A DNA stretch of 64,000 bases, from assembly GCF_031191545.1 (NCBI RefSeq), contig NZ_CP133472.1, forward strand, positions 248,001-312,000, in the 5' to 3' direction. The notes under the pieces were generated by a model. It worked only from the letters and a program-made list of their open reading frames with translations, did no database searches and was not told the DNA's origin. The stretch is from Schaalia odontolytica. GTDB lineage: Bacteria > Actinomycetota > Actinomycetes > Actinomycetales > Actinomycetaceae. Positions 1 to 7,615 of the stretch are shown here, one piece after another; positions within the stretch are counted from its first letter, which is position 1, and every line of letters starts with the position of its first letter. The translations under genes were made by a program, and so were the position numbers.

Positions 1-189
1 GGGCAGCGGAGTCGCTGAGGAGGATGACTGCTGAGCACCCAGCTCCTCTTCGATGATCTCGTTACACAGCTCAATGCACTCGTCGCAGATATACGCGCCG
101 GAGCCGCCGATGAGCTTACGCACCTGCTTCTGGCTCTTCCCACAGAAAGAGCACTTGAGCAGTTCCGCACCATCAGTCAGACGAGCCAC
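1..189 (-). CDS. clpX: ATP-dependent Clp protease ATP-binding subunit ClpX, N-terminal part
   Basis: This is the first 63 codons of the AAA+ unfoldase that recognises substrates and feeds them to ClpP; the gene runs off the left edge. The visible part is the N-terminal C4 zinc-binding domain: Cys13 and Cys16 in KCSFCGK, Cys35 and Cys38 in YICDEC. The start is GTG at 189, with GGAGG four bases upstream. It is read in the same direction as clpP2, clpP1 and tig, the usual actinobacterial order, but 239 bp and a hairpin separate it from clpP2, so it probably has its own promoter. Confidence 0.95.
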   Translation of the reverse strand, partial: MARLTDGAELLKCSFCGKSQKQVRKLIGGSGAYICDECIELCNEIIEEELGAQQSSSSATPLP

Positions 190-362
190 GAGACCTCCAA
201 GGTGTTGAACGTTTTGCCGTTCGATCGGATACGCTTTCGCATTTACTAGCAAACAACCTAGTGCACGCGGGGCAGTTTTCCGCTTAGCCACGCTTAATGT
301 TATGAAATATTCACCCGCGGCCGACGACTGCCAGGGGTACCCATGCGCACACTCGGGCAGCA

Positions 363-414
363 ACGAGGCCGTGGATCCACCGCACTCACAAGCGCGGGGA
401 GACCACGGCCTCGT
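363..414. terminator. Hairpin after clpP2
   Basis: Arms ACGAGGCCGTGG (363-374) and CCACGGCCTCGT (403-414) are perfectly complementary around a 28-nt loop. It lies just past the clpP2 stop codon and before clpX. There is no clear T-run, so it may terminate poorly or protect the 3' end. It belongs to the GGCCTCGTC hairpin family seen elsewhere in the window. Confidence 0.6.
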
Positions 415-428
415 CGATGACGAAAGGG

Positions 429-1073
429 TCACAGAGCCTTACGAGACTCGAGCACCTGGTCGATCAGACCGTACTCGGCGGCCTGCGGGGCGGTCAGGAT
501 CTTGTCGCGCTCGATGTCGCGGCGCACCTGCTCCACCGGCTTGCCCGAGTGCTTCGAGATAGTGTCCTCGAGCCATGCGCGCATGCGATCGATCTCGTCG
601 GCAACGATCTGGATGTCCGAGGCCTGCCCCTGCATACCCTCCATCGCAGGCTGGTGGATGAGGACGCGGGCGTTGGGCAGCGCCAGGCGCTTGCCGGGCG
701 AACCCGCTGCCAGCAGGACGGCCGCCGCCGAGGCAGCCTGACCCAGGCACACCGTCTGGATCTGCGGCTTGATGTACTGCATCGTGTCGTAGATGGCGGT
801 CAGCGCCGTGAAGGAACCGCCGGGCGAGTTGATGTACATGGTGATCAGCGAATCCGGATCCTGGGACTCCAGGACCAGCAGCTGCGCCATGACGTCATCG
901 GCGCTGGCGTCATCCACCTGAACGCCAAGGAACACGATACGGTCCTCAAAGAGCTTCGTGTATGGGTTCTGGCGGCGGAAACCGTAGGCCGTGCGCTCCT
1001 CAAAGTCCGGCAAGACGTAGCGAGCCTGCGGCATCTGGCGGGCGACCGCCTCAAAGTAGGGCTGGGTGCTCAT
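429..1073 (-). CDS. clpP2: ATP-dependent Clp protease proteolytic subunit ClpP2
   Basis: Serine peptidase subunit (214 aa) that forms one heptameric ring of the Clp protease chamber. The catalytic triad is visible: Ser115 in GQAASAAA, His140 in LIHQP and an Asp in RDIERD near 186-190. The INSPGGS oxyanion-loop motif is at about 81-87. Its ATG overlaps the clpP1 stop codon by one base (TGATG), so the two are translationally coupled. In actinobacteria ClpP1 and ClpP2 form one mixed tetradecamer, and this pairing fits that. The longer N-terminus is typical of the ClpP2 type. Confidence 0.96.
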   Translation of the reverse strand: MSTQPYFEAVARQMPQARYVLPDFEERTAYGFRRQNPYTKLFEDRIVFLGVQVDDASADDVMAQLLVLESQDPDSLITMYINSPGGSFTALTAIYDTMQYIKPQIQTVCLGQAASAAAVLLAAGSPGKRLALPNARVLIHQPAMEGMQGQASDIQIVADEIDRMRAWLEDTISKHSGKPVEQVRRDIERDKILTAPQAAEYGLIDQVLESRKAL

Positions 1074-1684
1074 CAGTTCTCTCCTCGCGTTCCGATCTCC
1101 TGCGGGCTGTCGATCACGCGGTCGACGAAGCCGTACTCGAGGGCTTCCTGCGCAGTGAACCAGTGGTCACGATCACCGTCGGCCTCGACCTGCTCGACGG
1201 TCTTGCCCGTGCGAGACGCGGTGATGGCAGCGAGTTCCTTCTTCATGCCCAGGATCAGGTCCGCGTTGATGCGGATCTCGGTCGCGGAACCGCCCGCACC
1301 GCCCAGGGGCTGGTGCAGCAGCACGCGGGTGTGGGGCGTGATGTAGCGCTTGCCGGGGGCTCCCGCGGTGAGCAGGAACTGGCCCATCGACGCGGCCATG
1401 CCCATGCCGACCGTGACGACGTCGGGCTTGATGTACTGCATCGTGTCGTAGATGGCCATGCCGGCCGTCACCGAGCCGCCGGGCGAGTTGATGTACAGGT
1501 AGATGTCGCGGTCCGGGTCCTCGGCCGCGAGGAGCAGCAGCTGCGCGCAGATCACGTTCGCATTCTCGTCGCGGACCTCGCCGCCCAGCCAAATGATGCG
1601 TTCCTTGAGCAGGCGCTGGTAGACCGAGTCGCCCAGTCCCAGCTGCGAGCCTTCGCCAGCAGCACCGGTGTTGTGCACGCTCAC
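1073..1684 (-). CDS. clpP1: ATP-dependent Clp protease proteolytic subunit ClpP1
   Basis: Second ClpP paralogue (203 aa), partner of ClpP2. Catalytic residues are Ser99 in GMAASMG, His124 in LLHQP and Asp near 173 in GDRDHW. The start is GTG at 1684 with an excellent AGGAGG five bases upstream. It is the first gene of a clpP1-clpP2 operon lying downstream of tig in the same orientation. A terminator-like hairpin separates it from tig, and the 1790-1812 region holds two copies of a CATGCGCT-type direct repeat that might be regulatory. Confidence 0.96.
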   Translation of the reverse strand: MSVHNTGAAGEGSQLGLGDSVYQRLLKERIIWLGGEVRDENANVICAQLLLLAAEDPDRDIYLYINSPGGSVTAGMAIYDTMQYIKPDVVTVGMGMAASMGQFLLTAGAPGKRYITPHTRVLLHQPLGGAGGSATEIRINADLILGMKKELAAITASRTGKTVEQVEADGDRDHWFTAQEALEYGFVDRVIDSPQEIGTRGEN

Positions 1685-1810
1685 GCGTACCTCCTCGTCT
1701 GTTCGCGGGCCCAGTCGGCCCCATTGGTGTCAACCGTACCCGCAGCGCGCCCGCTCGTGCGCGCGCCGGGCCGTCGTTTCGCTGTCGGCACATGCGCTCT
1801 ACACATGCGC

Positions 1811-1842
1811 TGAGGGGGCGAGGCTCACGCCTCACCCCCTCA
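1811..1842 (-). terminator. Terminator after tig
   Basis: A 14-bp stem with one mismatch (TGAGGGGGCGAGGC against GCCTCACCCCCTCA) and a 4-nt loop lies 42 bp past the tig stop codon on the tig strand. The T-run is weak. It separates tig from clpP1. Confidence 0.7.
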
Positions 1843-1883
1843 GTTGAGAGTTAGTCACTCGTGCGCGGGCGCACCCGCCGCGC

Positions 1884-3203
1884 TCACTCCTGCTCGTCTG
1901 CAGGCTCGGTGATGATCTCCGCGCCCTCTTCGGTGGCGGGATCGGTACCGAAGAACTTGGACAGGTCGACGTCGGCACCGTTGGTGTCCTTGACGGTGAC
2001 GACCTTCAGGGCCTCAATGAGGGCCTTGGAGCGACCCAGGTCGGCCACGACATTGGCCATCTGCTGGGAGGAGGAGAACAGCTGGTTGATGTCGATGCCG
2101 AAGTTCTGCGACATCTGGATCGCGTAGTCGATCAGCTCCTGCTGGGAGACCTGCACGTCGAACTTCTTGGCCAGGGCCTCGGAGAGCAGCTCGGTGCGGA
2201 TTTCCTTCTCCACGGCCTCGCGGGCTTCCTTCTTGGCCTTGGGCTTGGCGTCCTCACCGACGCGGTGCTCGACCTGGTGGTCGACCGCGGACTCGGGCAG
2301 AACGATCTCGACCTTGTCCAGGAGGATGTCGATGAGGGCGTCGCGCGCGGCGAGAGCCTGCTGGGACTCCTTGGACTGGGCGGCCTGCTTCTTGAGGTCC
2401 TCGGTGAGCTCTTCCATGGTGTCGAACTCGGAGACCATCTGAGCGAAGTCGTCGTCAGCCTTGGGCAGCTCGCGGGTCTTCATGGCCTTGATGGTGATGG
2501 TCACCTCAGCCTCTTCGCCCTCGTGCTCACCACCCTTCAGCTTGGAGGTGAAGGTGACCTCTTCGCCGGCCTTGGTGCCGCGCAGGGCGGTGTCCTGGCC
2601 GTCGAGCATCGAGCCGGAGCCGATCTCGTAGGAGACGTCGGAGGCGGAGTCAACCTGCTCGCCGTCGATGGTGGCGACGAGGTCGATGGTCGCGAAATCA
2701 CCGGTCTTGGCCTTGCGGTTGATGGTCTTGAGGGTGGCGAAGCGGCTGCGCAGATCCTCGAGTTCCTTCTCCACGTCCTCGTCGGTAACCTCGGTGGGCT
2801 CGACCTCGACGACGAGCTTCTCGTCGATCTCGGGCAGCTCGAAGGCGGGGACGACGGCAACCTCGGCGGTGAAGACGAGCTGTCCGCCCTGGGGGCCGGT
2901 CACGGCCGGGATCTCGGTGACGTCAACCTCGGGCTGGGCCATGGGGCGCAGGTCGTTTTCGTTGATGGCGTCCGAGTAGTGGCCGGGCAGAACCTGGTTG
3001 ACGACCTGCTCGATGACGGCGGCGCGGCCAAAACGCTGGTCGATGATGCGCGGAGGCACGTGGCCCTTACGGAAGCCGGGGATGTTGACCTGTCCGGCGA
3101 TCTCCTTGTACGCCTTGTCCATTTCGGACTTGAGTTCCTCGAAGGGAACCTCGACGGTCAGGCGAACCTTGGTGGGCTCAAGGGTTTCAACGGTGCTCTT
3201 CAC
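1884..3203 (-). CDS. tig: Trigger factor, ribosome-associated chaperone and peptidyl-prolyl isomerase
   Basis: Trigger factor (439 aa) binds the ribosome exit tunnel and shields nascent chains. The signature GFRKGHVPP is at residues 43-51 in the N-terminal ribosome-binding domain. A PPIase (FKBP-like) domain follows at roughly 160-245, then the helical C-terminal chaperone domain, ending in an acidic tail. The start is GTG at 3203, with GGAG about nine bases upstream. It lies directly upstream of the clpP operon, as in other actinobacteria, linking folding and degradation. Confidence 0.96.
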   Translation of the reverse strand: MKSTVETLEPTKVRLTVEVPFEELKSEMDKAYKEIAGQVNIPGFRKGHVPPRIIDQRFGRAAVIEQVVNQVLPGHYSDAINENDLRPMAQPEVDVTEIPAVTGPQGGQLVFTAEVAVVPAFELPEIDEKLVVEVEPTEVTDEDVEKELEDLRSRFATLKTINRKAKTGDFATIDLVATIDGEQVDSASDVSYEIGSGSMLDGQDTALRGTKAGEEVTFTSKLKGGEHEGEEAEVTITIKAMKTRELPKADDDFAQMVSEFDTMEELTEDLKKQAAQSKESQQALAARDALIDILLDKVEIVLPESAVDHQVEHRVGEDAKPKAKKEAREAVEKEIRTELLSEALAKKFDVQVSQQELIDYAIQMSQNFGIDINQLFSSSQQMANVVADLGRSKALIEALKVVTVKDTNGADVDLSKFFGTDPATEEGAEIITEPADEQE

Positions 3204-3420
3204 GTGCGCACGCTCCGTAGTCTACAAATCGGGGGAACGCCCATTTCGGGCGCATAACAACTCGCCTAGTGTACGCCACGCCCCCGCCGATGTCCTCATT
3301 CGAGGGCAGCAAGTGGGCATATCCACCCCTCGACAGTCGGACCAAGTGCTCAACACCACACGCCGGCGCCTGTGTCTACCCCGCGGACGAGGCCGGGGCC
3401 GCCCGCGCACTCACGCTCGC

Positions 3421-3702
3421 TCAGGGGACAAGGTAGTGGGAGCGCCCTCCCACGACAGCGGCCAGCCGGGCGCGTGGCACATCGGCGACGTGGCGCACGG
3501 CGGCGAGGATGCTGCGGTGAGTCTCTCTCGCTTCGTCGTCCCCCTCGGCGGTGAATCGGGCGGTGACGCGAGGCTGACCGGAGGCGATGGAAATATCCCA
3601 GGACTCGAGCCACGTGGCGGACCGGGCGGCGGCCTCGACTTCTTCGGGGGCCCGCCCGGGTGCCAGGGTGGTCACCGTCATAATGGTGCGATAGGACGGC
3701 AT
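3421..3702 (-). CDS. Small hypothetical protein
   Basis: A 93-aa soluble protein that I do not recognise. It starts MPSYRTIMTV and has an alternating beta/helix pattern of a small alpha-beta fold, with no signal peptide or membrane segment. ATG at 3702 is chosen because GGGAG lies four bases upstream. The frame stays open further upstream, but that extension would run through the tRNA-Pro and tRNA-Gly genes. The gene follows the tRNA-Pro terminator on the same strand, so it must be transcribed separately or by read-through. Confidence 0.65.
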   Translation of the reverse strand: MPSYRTIMTVTTLAPGRAPEEVEAAARSATWLESWDISIASGQPRVTARFTAEGDDEARETHRSILAAVRHVADVPRARLAAVVGGRSHYLVP

Positions 3703-3721
3703 GACACTCCCGGGTCGAACG

Positions 3722-3748
3722 AAAAAACCGCGGCTGCGCGGCCGCGGT
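3722..3748 (-). terminator. Rho-independent terminator of tRNA-Pro
   Basis: On the minus strand AACCGCGGC - CGCGCA - GCCGCGGTT is followed by a T-run. It begins right after the encoded CCA of tRNA-Pro. This is a textbook intrinsic terminator. Confidence 0.9.
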
Positions 3749-3825
<77 letters not shown>

Positions 3826-3923
3826 AGGACTACTGTCCGATGCCCCATCATACGGGAGGGGCGAATAAATGTCGCGCACGTGGACAATACCCGTTAGGAT
3901 CTTTGTGTCCCCTCCGGGGGTAC

Positions 3924-3997
3924 GCGGATGTAGCTCAATGGTAGAGCCTCTGCCTTCCAAGCAGATCACGCGGGTTCGATTCCCGTCATCCGCTCCA
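3924..3997 (+). tRNA. tRNA-Gly (UCC)
   Basis: A 74-nt cloverleaf with encoded CCA. The acceptor stem is GCGGATG/CATCCGC and the anticodon loop CTTCCAA gives UCC. A TAGGAT -10 box ends at about 3900, some 24 bp upstream. It diverges from tRNA-Pro and ends at the palindromic terminator at 4006-4035. Confidence 0.96.
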
Positions 3998-4005
3998 GCA
4001 CTGGG

Positions 4006-4035
4006 AAAGCCCCGGGCCGATCGGCCCGGGGCTTT
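4006..4035. terminator. Bidirectional terminator between tRNA-Gly and adh
   Basis: A perfect 30-bp palindrome: each 15-nt arm is AAAGCCCCGGGCCGA or its complement, giving A-runs and T-runs at both ends. It can serve both convergent transcripts, tRNA-Gly (+) and the alcohol dehydrogenase gene (-). Confidence 0.9.
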
Positions 4036-4053
4036 CGCGTTACACCCTCACGC

Positions 4054-5112
4054 TCACGCGGTGGCTGGGAATGTGGACGTGTCGATGACGTAGCGGTAGC
4101 GCACGCGCGAATCAACGATGTTGTCGTAGGCCTGCGTGATCTCATCACCGGTGATCATCTCAACCTGCGGAATGACGCCGTGCTCGGCACAGAAGTCCAA
4201 CATCTCCTGAGTTTCGGCAATGCCCCCGATCTGGGAGCCCGCGAAGGACTTGCCACCGTTGACGAAGGCGCGCAGCGGCAGGGAGACGGGTTCGGAGGGC
4301 AGGCCCACGTCGACGAAGACGCCGTAGGGGCGCAGGGCAGCCATGTAGCCGGCGTAGTCCAGGCCCTCGGCGGACACGGTGCACAGGATCAGGTCGAAGG
4401 AGCCGCGCAGGGACTCGAGCACGCCCTCCTCGCTTGTGGCGTAGAAGTGGTCGGCGCCGAAGCGGCGGGCATCGGCCTCCTTGGAGCGGCCGTGGGAGAT
4501 GACAGAAACATCCGCACCCATGGCCTTGGCGATCTGCACGCCCACGTGTCCGAGGCCGCCCATGCCGAGGATGGCGACGCGCGAGCCGGGGCCCACCTGA
4601 TAATGCTTGAGCGGCGAGTAGGTGGTAATGCCGGCGCACAGGAGGGGCGCGCAAGCGGAGAAGTCGAGCGACTCTGGGACGTGGAGGGCGAAGTCCTCGC
4701 GCACGGTGAAGCCGCGCGAGTAGCCGCCGGTCGTCGGGTTCCCCTCTGCGTCGGCGCGGTAGGTCCACAGGGTGCCCGGCGTCGATGTGCACCACTGCTC
4801 GTAGTCGGATTCGCACATCTCGCATGTGCCGCAGGAGCCGACCATGCAGCCCACGCCCACGCGGTCCCCCACCTTGAACGTTGTCACACCGGGGCCGACC
4901 TTGGCGACGGTGCCGACGAACTCGTGGCCAGGCACGAGCGGGTAGGACACGGGCCCCCACTCGCCGCGGGCGGCGTGGATGTCGGAGTGGCAGATGCCCG
5001 CGTATGCGACGTCGAAGTAGATCTCGCCCTCGCCGGGTTCGCGGATGTCGATCTCGAGGGGGTGGAACTGGGTGGTGGCGTCGTCACATCCGTAGGCGAT
5101 CACGTTAGGCAT
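4054..5112 (-). CDS. NAD(P)-dependent zinc alcohol dehydrogenase, cinnamyl-alcohol-dehydrogenase type
   Basis: Medium-chain dehydrogenase (352 aa), most like the YahK/CAD branch, which mainly reduces aldehydes with NADPH. Catalytic zinc ligands are Cys41 (CHSD), His63-Glu64 (GHE) and Cys159. The structural zinc site is Cys94, Cys97, Cys100 and Cys108. The Rossmann motif GMGGLGHVG is near 183-191, and a following SHGRSKE suggests NADP binding. ATG at 5112 has AAGGAG five bases upstream. The gene is monocistronic, between the palindromic terminator and the repeat array. The physiological substrate cannot be read from sequence. Confidence 0.9.
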   Translation of the reverse strand: MPNVIAYGCDDATTQFHPLEIDIREPGEGEIYFDVAYAGICHSDIHAARGEWGPVSYPLVPGHEFVGTVAKVGPGVTTFKVGDRVGVGCMVGSCGTCEMCESDYEQWCTSTPGTLWTYRADAEGNPTTGGYSRGFTVREDFALHVPESLDFSACAPLLCAGITTYSPLKHYQVGPGSRVAILGMGGLGHVGVQIAKAMGADVSVISHGRSKEADARRFGADHFYATSEEGVLESLRGSFDLILCTVSAEGLDYAGYMAALRPYGVFVDVGLPSEPVSLPLRAFVNGGKSFAGSQIGGIAETQEMLDFCAEHGVIPQVEMITGDEITQAYDNIVDSRVRYRYVIDTSTFPATA

Positions 5113-5330
5113 AGAAACTCCTTTGTCCGGTCAATTGGGTTGCTACAAGCATACTCCACAAGCGTCAGACTGATCGAAGATGTCGCAGCGCCTTTACTTT
5201 CTCGAAGGCTCCTGCGTCACGGGCTGTCGCAGGCCTGCCAAGTCCCCGGTTTCGTGTAGGGGTATTGAGGCCGCTTTCTTTCGCGTTGCGAGATTCCAGG
5301 TTCCTCACGCGTTCTTGTCTGGGAGCGCGG

Positions 5331-5450
5331 TACACCCGATCGGTAGGCATTGCACCCAATCCGTAGGCATTGCACCCGATCTGATCGGGTGTACCGCCAC
5401 GTAACGGGTGCAGCACCACGCAACGGGTGCAGTGCCACGCAACGGGTGCA
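5331..5450. repeat. Palindromic iteron cluster A1
   Basis: Two left iterons (5331-5350, 5351-5370), a hairpin core at 5371-5393 (TGCACCCGATC T GATCGGGTGTA), then three right iterons (5394-5412, 5413-5431, 5432-5450). The inverted arrangement allows a long imperfect stem. Confidence 0.9.
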
Positions 5451-5577
5451 GCGCCCCGCGTCATGTCGCCCCTTGATTGGCCTGCCAAGTCCCGGGTTGT
5501 GTGTAGGGGCGTTGAGACCTCTTTCCTTCGTGTTGTGGGGTTCCTTGTTCCTCACGCGTTCTTGCCTGCGAGCGCGG

Positions 5578-5658
5578 TACACCCGATCCGTAGGCATTGC
5601 ACCCGTTCTGATCGGGTGCAGCGCCACGCAACGGGTACAGAGCCACGCAACGGGTGCA
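5578..5658. repeat. Palindromic iteron cluster B1
   Basis: One left iteron (5578-5597), core TGCACCCGTTC / TGATCGGGTGCA (5598-5620), and two right iterons (5621-5639, 5640-5658). Confidence 0.9.
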
Positions 5659-5785
5659 GCGCCCCTCGTGATGTCGTCCCTTGATTGGCCTGCCAAGTCC
5701 CCGGTTTCGTGTAGGGGTATTGAGGCCGCTTTCTTTCGCGTTGCGAGATTCCAGGTTCCTCACGCGTTCTTGTCTGGGAGCGCGG

Positions 5786-5905
5786 TACACCCGATCGGTA
5801 GGCATTGCACCCAATCCGTAGGCATTGCACCCGATCTGATCGGGTGTACCGCCACGTAACGGGTGCAGCACCACGCAACGGGTACAGCGCCACGCAACGG
5901 GTACA
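5786..5905. repeat. Palindromic iteron cluster A2
   Basis: Same layout as the cluster 455 bp upstream, with the same two left iterons and core. Only a few substitutions occur, in the last two right iterons (ACGGGTACA in place of ACGGGTGCA). Confidence 0.9.
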
Positions 5906-6032
5906 GCGCCCCGCGTCATGTCGCCCCTTGATTGGCCTGCCAAGTCCCGGGTTGTGTATAGGGGCGTTGAGACCTCTTTCCTTCGCGTTGTGGGATTCCA
6001 GGTTCCACACACATTCTTGTCTGCGAGCGCGG

Positions 6033-6113
6033 TACACCCGATCCGTAGGCATTGCACCCGTTCTGATCGGGTGCAGCGCCACATAACGGGTGCAGCGCCC
6101 CGTAACGGGTGCA
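6033..6113. repeat. Palindromic iteron cluster B2
   Basis: One left iteron, the core, and two right iterons ending ATAACGGGTGCA and GTAACGGGTGCA. It is more diverged from B1 than A2 is from A1, and it abuts the transposase remnant. Confidence 0.85.
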
Positions 6114-6127
6114 GCGCCCCGCGTGAC

Positions 6128-6313
6128 GTCGCCGCGCTCATTGCGTCCACCCTGCTCCTCGGCACGCACCCAGGTACGCAACGCCTCAGGATTGCCCCCC
6201 AACTGGCCGCCAACACGCTCGATAGCACCATTGCGCCTAGCAGGATCAGCACGAGCCTCCAACGCCATACGCGTCACACGCTCACGCAACACCATCGAAC
6301 ACTTACGCTGACC
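6128..6313 (-). pseudogene. Truncated IS3-family transposase OrfA remnant
   Basis: Read on the minus strand from about 6313, the conceptual product has the helix-turn-helix start of an IS3-type OrfA: SMVLRERVTRMALEARAD, then an AIERVGGQLG segment and the family motif PEALRTWVR. Full OrfA proteins are about 90-110 aa and are followed by an integrase (OrfB). Here the match stops after about 60 residues, exactly where the repeat array begins, and no orfB or terminal inverted repeats are visible. It is therefore a dead fragment. Confidence 0.7.
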
Positions 6314-6451
6314 AGACAGCCCAAACCCCCAATCTGGCCTCAGACACCCTCCACAATGCCCGGGATGCATCAAACCTCTTGGGTTTCGCTGCGCACGAAG
6401 GGGTTAACGCCGCCACGCATGGAGTCGCACTGTACACCCGACAGGGTAAAC

Positions 6452-6478
6452 GAAACCCCGGCGCAAAAACGCCGGGGC
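6452..6478 (-). terminator. Rho-independent terminator of tRNA-His
   Basis: On the minus strand CCCCGGCG - TTTTT - GCGCCGGGG is followed by TTTCGTTT. It sits immediately after the encoded CCA of tRNA-His. Confidence 0.88.
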
Positions 6479-6480
6479 AG

Positions 6481-6557
6481 TGGGGTGGCTGACGGGACTC
6501 GAACCCGCGACGTCCTGGACCACAACCAGGTGCTCTACCAACTGAACTACAGCCACC
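6481..6557 (-). tRNA. tRNA-His (GUG)
   Basis: The acceptor stem is GTGGCTG/CAGCCAC. The extra 5' G(-1) typical of tRNA-His is encoded at 6557 and faces discriminator C at 6484, followed by encoded CCA. The anticodon loop TTGTGGT gives GUG. Confidence 0.96.
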
Positions 6558-6647
6558 ATCGCGTCGCCGTGAAGGCAACGGGTAGAGCTTAGCACTACCC
6601 GGTCGAGCTTGGAAACTCGAGCACTATCCCCACGGCGGTGGCGTGCA

Positions 6648-7565
6648 TCACCAGTGGGCGCGAGCGGAGATCGCGTCGGCGAAGTTGCCGAGCGCGCCCG
6701 GGGTGGCACCCAGGTACAGGTCGGCATCCACGAGGGAGACCTCCATGACCAGGAAGGAGCCCTTGCCGTCGGGAACCAGGTCCACGCGGTTGAAGAGGAA
6801 CTGCTCGTCGTGCCCCAGGCGCGAGCGCACGTAGCCGTGCAGGACGCGGCGGATCTCCTCGCCCCACTTCCACGCGAGCGAGTCCGCCGCCTCGGCTGTG
6901 ACGACGGCCTCGTGCACCGAAGGATCGCTGACCGAGCACGGGTGCAGGGCGGAGCGCTTCTCGACGGCGTGGGAGACCAGGCCGTTGAAGAAGACAAGCG
7001 AGATCTCGCCGTGCAGGTCGATCTCCTCGACGTAGCGCTGGATCATGACCGAACGCCCCTCACCGAGCAGGCCCTGGACCTGACGCATGGCGGCCTGGCG
7101 CTGGCGCGTATCCACGGTCGTGTAGCGACCGATGTCGCGCACGCCGGAAGACACGGCGGGCTTAACGACGAACTCGCCGAAGGCCGGGAAGCGCGTGTGG
7201 ATCTGGTGCTTGGAAAGGTTCTGCTCGGGCTCCAGCCAGTTCGTGGGGATGGTGGGCAGCCCCATCGCGGCCAGTTCCTTGAGGTAGTGCTTGTCTGTGT
7301 TCCAGTTCAAAACGTCCGTAGAGTTTTGGACGCGGCGCAGTTGCTTCGTCCACTCCAGGAAAGCCGGTCGATCCGAGGCGTAGTCGGACACGGAGCGCAC
7401 GACCACCATACCGGCCTCGGACCAGTCGACGTCGGGATCGTTCCACACCTTGATCTGGGGGTCGCAACCGCGCGCCGCCAGCTCGTCGAGCAGACCTTCC
7501 TCGCCTTTGAAGAGGTTGGGCATGGACTTGCAGGTCACCAGGGTGACTTTGGGATGATCAGTCAT
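6648..7565 (-). CDS. ATP-grasp domain protein, function unknown
   Basis: A 305-aa protein with the architecture of an ATP-grasp ligase related to prokaryotic glutathione synthetase/RimK-type enzymes. The N-terminal third is a pre-ATP-grasp domain (TLVTCKSMPNL). The central part has FVVKPAVSSG, a nucleotide-binding-lysine region, and SVMIQRYVEEI, which resembles the ATP-contacting strand. Near the C-terminus NRVDLVPDG and VMEVSLVD correspond to the metal-binding segment. ATG at 7565 follows AAGGAA. It lies 50 bp downstream of ddl on the same strand, so a role in amide-bond formation on a small peptide or amino acid is a guess from context. The substrate is unknown. Confidence 0.8.
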   Translation of the reverse strand: MTDHPKVTLVTCKSMPNLFKGEEGLLDELAARGCDPQIKVWNDPDVDWSEAGMVVVRSVSDYASDRPAFLEWTKQLRRVQNSTDVLNWNTDKHYLKELAAMGLPTIPTNWLEPEQNLSKHQIHTRFPAFGEFVVKPAVSSGVRDIGRYTTVDTRQRQAAMRQVQGLLGEGRSVMIQRYVEEIDLHGEISLVFFNGLVSHAVEKRSALHPCSVSDPSVHEAVVTAEAADSLAWKWGEEIRRVLHGYVRSRLGHDEQFLFNRVDLVPDGKGSFLVMEVSLVDADLYLGATPGALGNFADAISARAHW

Positions 7566-7615
7566 AGTGTTCCTTCTGTCGTGGGGTTTGAGGGTTGACG
7601 AGGCCGTGGGTGCGC

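Larger units (their letters stand above)
5232..6130. repeat. Intergenic tandem array of four palindromic repeat units
   Basis: The 1.37 kb gap between adh and tRNA-His is mostly repeat. A block of 455 bp is present twice (from 5232 and from 5687). Each block holds a 247-bp unit A and a 208-bp unit B that start with GGCCTGCCAAGTCCC. Each unit is about 100 bp of conserved spacer followed by a run of 19-20 bp iterons. Left-hand iterons resemble TGCACCCGATCCGTAGGCAT. Right-hand iterons resemble GCGCCACGCAACGGGTGCA, which is roughly their reverse complement, and the two halves meet at a GATC-rich core. The two A units differ at only about three bases in the iteron region, so the duplication looks recent. 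A fifth, solo unit lies at 32500-32599. No ribosome binding site or consistent frame supports coding. Confidence 0.9.

Noticed and set aside
5232-6130. CRISPR array
   Set aside because: The repeats are nested 19-20 bp iterons in both orientations with conserved, not unique, spacers, and there are no cas genes.
5217-6373. Several long overlapping reading frames on both strands through the repeat array
   Set aside because: They exist because the repeat has few stop codons. The same repeat is read in different frames in each copy, no ribosome binding site is present, and no domain is recognisable. They would easily be misannotated as hypothetical proteins.
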